DNA of 64,000 nucleotides from positions 3,100,001-3,164,000 of the forward strand of contig NC_071349.1 of the NCBI RefSeq assembly GCF_027744825.2, written 5' to 3'. The notes under the pieces are model-generated. The model saw only the letters and a list, made by a program, of their open reading frames with translations. It ran no database searches and was not told the origin of the DNA. Shown here in pieces: positions 1 through 10,539 of this stretch (the first letter of the stretch is position 1; the number at the start of each line of letters is the position of its first letter). The stretch is from Synchiropus splendidus. Its lineage: Eukaryota; Chordata; Actinopteri; Syngnathiformes; Callionymidae. Made by a program: the position numbers and the translations under genes.

Positions 1-3000
1 TTCGGAACCCACCTTATCTCAGGCTGAAAACGCGTTTTCTGCATTGTGCCATAACTTCTCAGGGAAGCTTCGAACATGAAATGTTCACCTCCCACTATCG
101 CAGAAAGGGTCTTTCTAGTAGTTGCACATCAAATCTAAGCTGTCTGAAGTGTTTTTCCAAAGTTATCTACTTTTTTCTGTTTGGCGTTCTGGAACCCACC
201 TTATCTCAGTCTGAAAACGCGTTTTCTGCATTGTGCCATAACTTTGCAGGGAAGCTTCAGAACATGAAATTTTCACATCCCACTTTAGCAGAAAGGGTTT
301 TTCTCGTAGTTGCACATCAAATCTAAGCTGTTTGAAGTGTTTTTCCAAAGTTATCAACATTTTTATGTTTGGCGTTCCGGAATCGACCTTATCTCAGGCT
401 GAAAACGCGTTTTACGCATTGTGCCATAACTTTGGTGGGAAGCTTCAGATCATCGAATTTTCACCACCCACTATATCAGAAAGGGTCTTTCTAGTAGTTG
501 CTATCTAAGCAGTCTGAAGTGTTTTTCCAAAGTTATCAACATTTTTATGTTTGGCGTTCCGGAATCGACCTTATCTCAGGCTGAAAACGCATTTTCTGCA
601 TTGTGCCATAACTTTGCAGGGAAGCTTCAGAACATGAAATTTTCACATCCCACAATAGCAGAAAGGGTCTTTCTCGTAGTTGCACATTAAAGCTAAGCTG
701 TCTGAAGTGTTTTTCCAAAGTTATCAACATTTTTATGTTTGGCATTCCGGAATCGACGTTATCTCAGGCTGAAAACGCATTTTCTGCATTGTGCCATAAC
801 TTTGCAAGGAAGCTTCAGAACATGAAATTTTAAACTTCCACTATAGCAGAAAAGGTCTTTCTGGTAGTTGCACATCAAATCTAAGCTGTCTGAAGTGTTT
901 TTCCAAACTTTTCAACATTTTTACGTTTGGCGTTCCGGAACCCACCTTATCTCAAGCTGAAAACGCGTTTTCTGCATTGTGCCATAACTTTGCAGGAAAC
1001 TTCAGAATATGAAATTTTAACCTCCCACTATTGCAGAAAGGGTCTTTCTCGTAGTTGCACATCAAATCTAAGCTGTCTGAAGTGTCTTTCATAAGTTATC
1101 AACATTTTTATGTTTGGCGTTCCGGAATCAACCTTATCTCAGGCTGAAAACGCTTTTTCGGCATTGTGCCATAACTTTGCAGGGATGCATCAGTACATGA
1201 AATTTTCACCTCCCACAATAGCATATAGGGTCTTTCTAATAGTTGCACATCAAATCTAAGCTGTCTGAAGTGTTTTTCCAAAGTTATCAACATTTTTATG
1301 TTTGGCGTTCCGGAATCGACCTTATCTCAGGCTGAAAACGCGTTTTCTGCATTGTGCCATAACTTTGCAGGGAAGCCTCAGAACATGAAATTTTCACCTC
1401 CCACTATAGCAGAAAGGCTTTTTCCAGTAGTTGCACATCAAATCTAAGCTGTTTGAAGTGTTTTTCCAAAGTTATCAACATTTTTATGTTTGGCGTTCCG
1501 GAACCCACCTTATCTCAGGCTGTAAAAGCGTTTTCTGCATTGTGCCATAACTTTGGAGGGAAGCTTCAGAACATGAAATTTTAACCTGCCACTATAGCAG
1601 AAAGGGTCCTTCTAGTAGTTGCACATCAAATCTAACCTTTCTGAAGTGTTTTTCCAAAGTTATCAACATTCTTATGTTTGGCGTTCCAGAATCGACCTTG
1701 TCTCATGCTGAAAACGCGTTTTCTGCATTGTGCCATAACTTTGCAGGGAAGCTCCAGAACATGAAATTTTCAACTCCCACTATAGCAGAAAGGCTTTTTC
1801 CAGTAGTTGCACATCAAATCTAAGCTGTCTGAAGTGTTTTTCCAAAGTTATCAACATTTTTATGTTTGGCTTTCCGGAATCGACCTTATCTCTGGCTGAA
1901 AACGCGTTTTCAGCATTGTGCCATAACTTTGCAGGGAAGGTTCAGAACATGAAATTTTCACCTCCGACTATAGCAGAAAGGGTTTTTATAGTAGTTGCTC
2001 ATCAAATCTAAGCTGTCTGAAGTGTTTTTCCGAAGTTATCAACATTTTTATGTTTGGCGTTCCGGAACCCACCTTATCTCAGGCTGTAAAAGCGTTTTCT
2101 GCATTGTTCCTTAACTTTGCAGAGAAGCTTCAGAACATTAAATTTTCAACTCCCACTATAACAGACAGGGTCTTTCTAGTACTTGCACATCAAATCTAAG
2201 CTGTCTGAAGTGGTTTTCGAAAGCTATCAACGTTTTTTAGGTTGGCGTTCCGGAAACGACCTTATCTCGGGATGAAAACGCGTCTTCTGCATTGTGCCAT
2301 AACTTTGCAGGGAAGCTTCAGAACATGAAATTTTAACCTCCCACTATAGCAGAAAGGGTCTTTCAAGTAGTTGCACATCAAATCTAAGCTGTCTGAAGTG
2401 TTTTTCCAAAGTTATAAACATTTTTATGTTTGGCGTTCCGGAACCCACCTTATCTCAGGCTGAAAACGCGTTTTCTGCATTGTTCCTTAACTTTGCAGGG
2501 AAGCTACAGAACATGAAATTTTCAACTCCCACTATAACAGACAGGGTCTTTCCAGTAGTTGCACATCAAATCTAAGTTGTCTGAAGTGTTTTTCGAAAGC
2601 TATCAACATTTTTTAGGTTAGCGTTCCGGAAACGACCTTATCTCGGGCTGAAAACGCGTTTTCTGCATTGTGCCATAACTTTGCAGGGAAGCTTCAGAAC
2701 ATGAAATTTTCACCTCCCACTATAGCAGAAAGGGTCTTTCTAGTCGTTGCACATTAAATCTAAGCTGTCTGAAGTGTTTTTCCAAAGTTATCAACATTTT
2801 TACGTTTGCCGCTCTGGAACCCACCTTATCTCAGGCTGAAAACGCGGTTTCTGCATTGTTCCTTAACTTTGCAGGGAAGCTTCAGAACATGACATTTTAA
2901 CCTCCCACTGTAGCAGAAAGGGTCTTTCTAGTAGTTGCACATCAAATCTAAGTTGTCTGAAGTGTTTTTCGAAAGCTATCAACATTTTTTAGGTTGGCGT

Positions 3001-5394
3001 TCCGGAAACGACCTTATCTCAGGCTGAAAACGCGGTTTCTGCATTGTGCCATAACTTTGCAGGGAAGCTTCAGAACATGAAATTTTAACCTCCCACTGTA
3101 GCAGAAAGGGTCTTTCTAGTAGTTGCACATCAAATCTAAGCTGTCTGAAGTGTTTTTCCAAAGTTATCAACATTTTTATGTTTGGCGTTCCGGAACCCAC
3201 CTTATCTCAGGCTGAAAATGCGTTTTCTGCATTGTCCCATAACTTTGAAGGAAAGCTTCATAACATGAAAGTTTCACCTCCCACTATAGCAGAAAGGGTC
3301 TTTCTAGTAGTTGCACATCAAATATAAGCTGTCTGAAATGTTTTTCCAAAGTTATCAACATTTTTATGTTTGGCGTTCCGGAATCGACCTTATCTCAGGC
3401 TGAAGACGCGTTTTACGCATTGTGCCATTAATTCTCAGGGACGATTCAGAAAATGAAATTTTCACCTCCCACTATAGCAGAAAGGGTCTTTCGAGTAGTT
3501 GCACATCAAATCTAAGCTGTCTGAAGTGTTGTTCCAAAGTTATCAACATTTTTATGTTTGGCGTTCTGGAATCGACCTTATCTCAGGCTGAAAACGCATT
3601 TTCTGCATTGTGCCATAACTTTGCAGGGAAGCTTCAGAACATGAAATTTTAACCTCTCACTAGAGCAGAAAGGGTCTTTCGAGTAGTTGCACACCAAATC
3701 TAAGCTGTCTGAAATGTTTTTCCAAAGTTATCAACATTTTTATGTTTGGCGTTCCGGAATCAACCATATCTCAGGCTGAAGACGCGTTTTACGCATTGTG
3801 CCATAACTTTGCAGGGAAGTTCCAGAAAATGAAATTTTCACCTCCCACTATAGCAGAAAGGGTCTTTCTAGTAGTTGCACATCAAATCTAAGCTGTCTGA
3901 AGTGTTTTTCGAAAGTTATCAACATTTTTATGTTTGGCGTTCCGGAATCGACCTTATCTCAGGCTGAAAACGCGTTTTACGCATTGTCCCATAACTTTCC
4001 AGGGAAGCTTCTGAACATGAAATTTTGGCCTCCCACTATGGCAGAAAGGGTCTTTCAAGTAGTTGCACATCAAATCTAAGCTGTCTGAAGTGTTGTTCCA
4101 AAGTTATCAACATTTTTACGTTTGGCGTTCCGGAACCCACCTTATCTCAGGCTGAAAACGCGGTTTCTGCATTGTTCCTTAACTTTGCAGGGAAGCTTCA
4201 GAACATGAAATTTTCAACTCCCACTATAACAGCAGGGTCTTTCTAGTGGTTGCACATCAAATCTAAGTTGTCTGAAGTGTTTTTCGAAAGCTATCAACAT
4301 TTTTTAGGTTAGCGTTCCGGAAACGACCTTATCTCGGCCTGAAAACGCGTTTTCTGCATTGTGCCATAACTTTGCAGGGAAGCTTCAGAACATGAAATTT
4401 TCACCTCCCACTATAGCAGAAAGGGTCTTTCTAGTCGTTGCACATTAAATCTAAGCTGTCTGAAGTGTTTTTCCAAAGTTATCAACATTTTTACATTTGC
4501 CGCTCCGGAACCCACCTTATCTCGGGCTGAAAACGCGTTTTCTGCATTGTGCCATAACTTTGCAGGGAAGCTTCAGAACCTGAAATTTTAATCTCCCACT
4601 GTAGCAGAAAGGGTCTTTCTAGTCGTTGCACATTAAATCTAAGCTGTCTGAAGTGGTTTTCCAAAGTCATCAACATTTTTATGTTTGGCCTTCCGGAACC
4701 CACCTTGTCTCAGGCTGAAAACGCGTTTTCTGCTTTATGCCATACCTTTACTGGGAATCTTCAGAACATGAAATTTTCACCTCCCACTATAGCAGAAAGG
4801 GTCTTTCTAGTAGTTGCACATCAAATCTAAGCTGTCTGAAATGTTTTTTCCAAAGTTATCAACATTTTCATGTTTGGCGTTCCGGAACCCACCTTATCTC
4901 AGGCTGAAAACGCGTTTTCTGCATTGTGCCATAACTTTTCAGGGAAGCTTCAGAACATGAAATTTTCACCTCCCACTATAGCAGAAAGGGTTTTTCTAGT
5001 ATTTGCTCATCAAATCTAAGCTGTCTGAATACTTTTTCCAAAGTTATCAACATTTTTATGTTTGGTGTTCCGGAACCCACCTTATCTCAGGCTGAAAACG
5101 CGTTTTCTGCATTGTTCCTTAACTTTGCAGGGAAGCATCAGAACATGAAATTTTCAACTCCCACTATGACAAACAGGGTCTTTCTAATAGTTGCTCATCA
5201 AATCTAATCTGTCTGAAGTGTTTTTCGAAAGTTATCAACATTTTTATGTTTGGCGTTCCGGAACCCACCTTATCTCAGGCTGAAAACGCGTTTTCTGCAT
5301 TGTGCCATAACTTTGCAGGGAAGCTTCAGAACATGAAATTTTCACCTCCCACTATAGCAGAAAGGGTCTTTCTCGTAGCTGCACATGAAATATA
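1..5394 (+). repeat. 188-bp satellite array, block 1
   Basis: Head-to-tail monomers, each recognisable by the ordered anchors TTTGGCGTTCCGGAA, TTATCTCAGGCTGAAAACGC, CATTGTGCCATAACTTTGCA, GGAAGCTTCAGAACATGAAA, AGAAAGGGTCTTTCTAGTAG and TTGCACATCAAATCTAAGCT. Counting a typical copy gives 188 bases. Copies here are moderately diverged and mix several subtypes: one with CGGAACCC plus TTTTCTGC, one with CGGAATCG plus TTTTACGC, and one with TTTTTTAGGTTGGCG plus CGGAAACGACC (about 2235, 2610, 2990, 4300). There is no gene: the 60-80-residue ORFs recur with the monomer, and because 188 is not a multiple of three the frame shifts in every copy. A monomer near 490-510 lacks about 8 bases before CTAAGC. 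The block ends at the exact insertion point of the DNA element. Confidence 0.97.
5393..5394. other. Left copy of TA target-site duplication
   Basis: The satellite flank reads GAAATA then TA immediately before the left inverted repeat. The empty site inferred from intact monomers contains one TA here. Confidence 0.85.
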
Positions 5395-5411
5395 CCGTAA
5401 TTTCCGGACTA
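5395..5411 (+). repeat. Left terminal inverted repeat
   Basis: Reads CCGTAATTTCCGGACTA; it differs from the right end only at the sixth base. It is followed at once by TATAAGCCGC (5410-5419), whose perfect inverted copy GCGGCTTATA sits at 5446-5455, so the left end can fold into a subterminal hairpin. Confidence 0.88.
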
Positions 5412-5728
5412 TAAGCCGCTACTTTTTTCTCGCGGTCTGAACCCTGCGGCTTATAAAACGACGCGGCTAATATATTGATTTTTACAGGGATATTCCAATC
5501 AATCGGCCACCGATTATGAATGGCTGAACTGGTTGTGATCTGTGAATGCCGACCACTGCCTGTCATTGCTGGTCACAAAATCCGGTCACATGTGACAGCA
5601 GCCGTTCTGATGAGGCACCGCCCACGGTTTGTGATGCGTCTGCTCCTCCCTCCCGACTCGCCACTCGCTTGGCAACGGCGTGTCTAATGCGGAAGCTTTT
5701 TTCAGTCTGTCATGTCAAGTTTGCATCC

Positions 5729-5963
5729 TGCAGCACATGCACGTTAAAGGGCGTCAACGCCACGAATTCAATTCGATATTTAAAACACCAGCACTTGACG
5801 GAGCACAGAGAGTTTTCTGGTGCTCATGAAAGTGAAACTGCAGGAACCAGCGGTCACTCGCGACACTCGCCGGTCTGAGCGTGACGTTCAGAACGCGAAG
5901 CATATTGCCCGAGAAATAATCATTAATTTCACCGCGCCAGATGAGCAGCCTTTCTCAGGTGTC
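5729..5963 (+). pseudogene. Frameshifted hAT-family (ZBED-like) transposase N-terminal relic
   Basis: Two conserved pieces of a hAT transposase lie in different frames. The first (5729-5815) has a C-x2-C pair, then NATNSIRYLKHQHLTEHREF, which matches the shape of a BED zinc finger second half (the family pattern is roughly N-T-T-N-L-x-x-H-L-K-x-x-H); the first zinc histidine appears to be tyrosine here, so the finger is probably dead. The second (5892-5963, shifted one frame) reads NAKHIAREIIINFTAPDEQP followed by FSGV, matching the family segment that follows the finger and usually ends in D-x-Q-P-F-S-V-V. Beyond that the resemblance stops, and the DDE catalytic core and C-terminal dimerisation region are absent. 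It cannot encode an active enzyme. Family assignment is from memory of motifs; a protein search would settle it. Confidence 0.72.
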
Positions 5964-6424
5964 GTTTTAGGACGGAATCAACCGGGACCGAATCCGCTGC
6001 AGTCTTGTGTGTGTCAGATGCAGCGTTCGCGGTGAATCTGAAACGTTTGCAACCGTCCAGAGTGAGAACTTTCATGAAAGAGGTTGAAGACAGCTGCTTC
6101 AGCTGAGTGCTCTCCCTGTCTCTCGGAGCATCCCGAGTTTTTAGAGTCTAATGAACATGCTCTTTGCTGGCAAAAATATTGAGCTTCGTCACATCAAACC
6201 GATGACATCACGGGCGTTTTATTTACCTTTAAAGCGCTCAAATTGCGCTGTTTTCGCCCGCGAGTCCGCAGCTCTGCTGACAGAGACGATCTACTGGAGT
6301 GTGAAAACAGCGCTTTCTGAACACTTTAAATGTAAATAAGATGTGAGGAGTTCATGACTGGAGTTCAGAACATTGGCAAGATTGTTTCATGAGTCAGTCT
6401 CGACACTGGACCCCGTTTTCAAAA

Positions 6425-6434
6425 CTAGTACTAG
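6425..6434. repeat. Perfect 10-bp palindrome
   Basis: CTAGTACTAG is its own reverse complement. It abuts the longer hairpin that starts on its last base. Confidence 0.8.
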
Positions 6435-6456
6435 AGGATCGCTAGAAGTGATCCTC
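6434..6456 (+). repeat. Short hairpin inside the DNA transposon
   Basis: GAGGATC and GATCCTC form a perfect 7-bp stem; the stem extends to 10 pairs through one G-T wobble, a C-G and a T-A, leaving a 3-base loop. No T-run follows, so it is not a bacterial-style terminator. It may be an internal structure of the element or chance. Confidence 0.6.
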
Positions 6457-6584
6457 ATGCATTTTCTGTGGCGCAGACAGCAACGGTGCACCCGCGGCTT
6501 ATAGAGCGGTGCGGCTTATGTATGAACAAAATCCATTTTCCTTCTTAGATTTGGTGGGTGCGGCTAATATTCCGGTGCGCTCTG

Positions 6585-6601
6585 TAGTCCGGAAAATACG
6601 G
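6585..6601 (-). repeat. Right terminal inverted repeat
   Basis: Plus strand reads TAGTCCGGAAAATACGG; its reverse complement matches the left end at 16 of 17 bases. Subterminal GCGGCTTATA/GCGGCTAATA copies lie just inside at 6494, 6511 (final A replaced by G) and 6560. Confidence 0.88.
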
Positions 6602-6603
6602 TA
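6602..6603. other. Right copy of TA target-site duplication
   Basis: TA directly after the right inverted repeat, followed by AGCTGTCTGAAG, where the interrupted monomer resumes in phase without loss. Confidence 0.85.
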
Positions 6604-7016
6604 AGCTGTCTGAAGTGTTTTTCCAAAGTTATCAACATTTTTATGTTTGGCGTTCCGGAACCCACCTTATCTCAGGCTGAAAACGTGTTTTCTGCATTGT
6701 GCCATAACTTTGCTGGGAATCTTTAGAACATGAAATTTTAACCTCCCACAATAGCATAAAGGGTCTTTCTTGTAGTTGCACATCAAATCTAAGCTATCTG
6801 AAGTGTTTTTCCAAAGTTATCAACATTTTTACGTTTGGCGTTCCGGAACCCACCTTATCTCAGGCTGAAAACGCGTTTTCTGTTGTGTGCCATAACTTTG
6901 CAGGGAAGCTTCAGAACTTGAAATTTTCAACTCCCACAATGACAAACAGGGTCTTTCTAATAGTTGCTCATCAAATCTAATCTGTCTGAAGTGTTTTTCG
7001 AAAGTTATCAACATTT

Positions 7017-8695
7017 TTATGTTTGGCGTTCCGGAACCCACCTTTTTTCAGGCTGAAAAGGCGTTTTCTGCATTGTGCCATAACTTTGCAGGGAAGCTTC
7101 AGAACATGAAATTTTAACCTCCCACTGTAGCAGAAAGGGTCTTTCTATTAGTTGCACATCAAATCTAAGCTGTCTGAAGTGTTTTTCCAAAGATATCAAC
7201 ATTTTTAAGTTTGGTGTTCCGGAACCCACCTTATCTCAGGCTGAAAACGCGTTTTCTGCATTGTTCCTTAACTTTGCAGGGAAGCATCAGAACATGAAAT
7301 TTTCAACTCCCACTATGACAAACAGGGTCTTTCTAATAGTTGCACATCAAATCTAATCTGTCTGAAGTGTTTTTCGAAAGTTATCAACAATTTTATGTTT
7401 GGCGTTCCGGAACCCACCTTATCTCAGGCTGAAAACGCCTTTTCTGCATTGTGCCATAACTTTGCAGGGAAGCTTCAGAACATGAAATTTTCACCTCCCA
7501 CTATAGCAGAAAGGGTATTTCTCGTAGTTGCACATGAAATATAAGCTGTCTGAAGTGTTTTTCGAAAGTTATCAACATTTTTATGTTTGGCGTTCCGGAA
7601 CCCACCTTATCTCAGGCTGAAAACGCGTTTTCTGCATTGTGCCATAACTTTGCAGGAAGCTTCAGAACATGAAATTTTCACCTCCCACTATAGCAGAAAG
7701 GGTCTTTCTAGTAGTTGCACATCAAATCTAAGCTGTCTGAAATATTTTTTCCAAAGTTATCAACATTTTTATGTTTGGCTTTCCGGGCCCCACCCTATCT
7801 CAGGCTGAAAACGCATTTTCTGCTTTGTGCCATAACTTTGCTGGGAATATTTAGAACATGAAATTTTAACCTACCACAATAGCATAAAGGGTCTTTCTTG
7901 TAGTTGCACATCAAATCTAAGATGTCTGAAGTGGTTTCCCAAAGTTATCAACATTTTTATGTTTGGCGTTCCGGAACCCACCTTTTTTCAGGCTGAAAAG
8001 GCGTTTTCTGCATTGTGCCATAACTTTGCAGGGAAGCTTCAGAACATGAAATTTTAACCTCCCACTGTAGCAGAAAGGGTCTTTCTATTAGTTGCACATC
8101 AAATCTAAGCTGTCTGAAGTGTTTTTCCAAAGTTATCAACATTTTTAAGTTTGGTGTTCCGGAACCCACCTTATCTCGGGCTGAAAACGCGTTTTCTGCA
8201 TTGTTCCTTAACTTTGCAGGGAAGCATCAGAACATGAAATTTTCAACTCCCACTATCACAAACAGGGTCTTTCTAATAGTTGCACATCAAATCTAATCTG
8301 TCTGAAGTGTTTTTCGAAAGTTATCAACATTTTTAAGTTTGGTGTTCCGGAACCCACCTTATCTCAGGCTGAAAACGCCTTTTCTGCATTGTGCCATAAC
8401 TTTGCAGGGAAGCTTCAGAACATGAAATTTTCACCTCCCACTATAGCAGAAAGGGTATTTCTCGTAGTTGCACATGAAATATAAGCTGTCTGAAGTGTTT
8501 TTCGAAAGTTATCAACATTTTTATGTTTGGCGTTCCGGAACCCACCTTATCTCAGGCTGAAAACGCGTTTTCTGCATTGTGCCATAACTTTGCAGGAAGC
8601 TTCCGAACATGAAATTTTCACCTCCCACTATAGCAGAAAGGGTCTTTCTAGTAGTTGCACATCAAATCTAAGCTGTCTGAAATGTTTTTTCCAAA
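7017..8695 (+). repeat. Higher-order repeat, 5-monomer period (940 bp)
   Basis: The segment from 7017 to about 7755 recurs from 7957 to about 8695 at an offset of exactly 940 = 5 x 188. Both copies share rare features in the same order: CACCTTTTTTCAGG with AAAAGGCG, the TTGTTCCTTAAC/TGACAAACAGGG monomer, the GAAAACGCCTTTTC monomer, and a monomer with CTTTGCAGGAAGCTTC (one G lost). A third, shorter copy of the same string, missing one monomer, lies at about 22209-22560. Confidence 0.88.
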
Positions 8696-10539
8696 GTTAT
8701 CAACATTTTTATGTTTGGCGTTCCGGAACCCACCTTATCTCTGGCTGAAAACGCGTTTTCTGCATTGTGCCATAACATTCCAGGAAGCTTCAGAACATGA
8801 AATTTTCACCTCCCACTATAGCAGAAAGGGTCTTTCTAGTAGTTGCACATCAAATCTAAGCTGTCTGAAGTGTTTTTCGAAAGTCATAAACATTTTTATG
8901 TTTGGCGTTCCGGAATCGACCTAATCTCAGCATGAAAATGCGTTTTCTGCATTGTCCCATAACTTTCGAGGGAAGCTTCATAACATGAAATTTTGACATC
9001 CCACTATAGCAGAAAGGGTCTTTCTAGTAGTTGCACATCAAATCTAAGCTGTCTGAAGTGTTTTTCCAAAGTTATCAACATTTTTATGTTTTGCGTTCCG
9101 GAATCGACCTTTTCTCAGGCTTAAAACGCGTTTTATGCATTGTGGCATAACTTTGCAGGGAACCTTTAGAATATTAAATTTTCACCTCCCACTATAGCAG
9201 AAAGCGACTTTCTAGTAGTTGCACATCAAATCTAATCTGTCTGAAATGTTGTTCCAAAGTTATCAACATTTTTAAGTTTGGCGTTTCGGAACCCACCATA
9301 TCTCAGGCTGAAAACGCGTTTTCTGCATTGTGCCTTAACTTCTCAGGGAAGCTTCAGAACATGAAATGTTCACTTCCCACTATAGCAGAAAGGGTCTTTC
9401 TAGTAGTTGCACATCAAATCTAAGCTGTCTGAAGTGTTTTTCCAAAGTTATCAACATTTTTATGTTTGGCGTTCCGGAACCCACCTTATCTCTGGCTGAA
9501 ATCGCGTTTTCTCCATTGTGCCATAACTTTGCAGGGAAGCTTCAGAACATGAAATTTTCACCTCCCACTATAGCAGAAAGGGTCTTTCTAGTACTTGCAC
9601 ATCAAATCTAAGCTATCTGAAGTGTATTTCAAAAGTTATCAACTTTTTTATGTTTGGCGTTCCTGAATCAACCTTATCTCAGGCTGAAAACGCGTTTAAC
9701 GCATTGTTCCATAAATTTGCAGGGAAGCTTCAGAACATCGAATTTTCAACTCCCACTATAGCAGAAAGGGACTTTCTAGTAGTTGCACATCAAAGCTAAG
9801 CTGTCTGAAGTGTTTTTCCAAAGTTATCAATATTTTTATGTTTGGTGTACCGGAATCGACCATATCTCAGGCTGAAAACGCGTTTTCTGCATTGTGCCAT
9901 AACTTTGCAAGGAAGCTTCAGAACATGAAATTTTAAACTTGCGCTATAGCAGAAAAGGTCTTTCTAGTAGTTGTACATCAAATCTAAGCTGTCTGAAGTG
10001 TTTTTCCAAAGTTATCCACATTTTAATGTTTGGCGTTCCGGAATCGACCTTATCTCAGGCTGAAAACGCGTTTTACGCATTGTCCCATAACTTTGCATCA
10101 AGCTTCAGAACATGAAATTTTCACCTCCCACGATAGCAGAAAGGGTCTTTCTAGTAGTTGCAGATCAAAACTAAGCTGTCTGAAATGTTTTTCCAAAGTT
10201 ATCAACAGTTTTATGCTTGGCATTCCGGAATCGACCTTATCTCAGGCTGTAAACGCGTTTTACGCATGGTGCCATAACTTTGCTGGGAAGATTCAGAACA
10301 TCAAATTTTCACCTCCCACAATAGCAGGAACGGTCTTTCTAGTAGTTGCACTTCAAATCTAAGCTGTCTGAAGTGTTTTTCCAAAGTTATCTACATTTTT
10401 ATGTTTGGCGTTTCGGAATCGAACTTATCTCAGGCTGAAAACGTGTTTTCTGCATTGTGCCATAACTTTGCAGGGAAGCTTCAGAACATGAAATTTTCAC
10501 ATCCCACTATAGCAGAAAGGGTCTTTCTAGTAGTTGCAC

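Larger units (their letters stand above)
5964..6493. other. Transposon interior without recognised genes
   Basis: About 530 bases of mixed composition, GC-richer than the satellite. A 62-codon open frame at 6151-6339 resembles nothing I know and begins without supporting context; I treat it as chance. There is a hairpin at 6434-6456. The remainder may be further decayed hAT sequence or a captured genomic fragment. Confidence 0.6.
5395..6601. mobile_element. TA-flanked DNA transposon, non-autonomous, with hAT transposase relic
   Basis: A 1,207-bp segment of quite different base composition interrupts one monomer. Both ends carry the same inverted sequence: CCGTAATTTCCGGACTA on the left (5395-5411) and, read inward on the other strand, CCGTATTTTCCGGACTA on the right (6585-6601), 16 of 17 identical. 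Removing the element and one TA restores an uninterrupted monomer reading GAAATATAAGCTG, a variant seen intact at about 7527 and 8467. This shows a 2-bp TA target duplication, as Tc1/mariner/pogo-type elements make. Near both ends GCGGCTTATA or GCGGCTAATA motifs recur (5446, 5463, 6494, 6511, 6560; inverted at 5410), a subterminal-repeat layout. The ends resemble a terminal motif I recall as common in fish and reptile repeats, but the exact family is not established. Inside lies a broken hAT-type transposase fragment, not an intact gene. Confidence 0.85.

Noticed and set aside
6151..6339. A 62-codon frame in the DNA transposon as a gene
   Set aside because: It has no recognisable domain, no conserved context, and lies in a decayed element. 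It is probably chance.
6434..6456. Rho-independent terminator
   Set aside because: The hairpin lacks a following T-run and the setting is eukaryotic.
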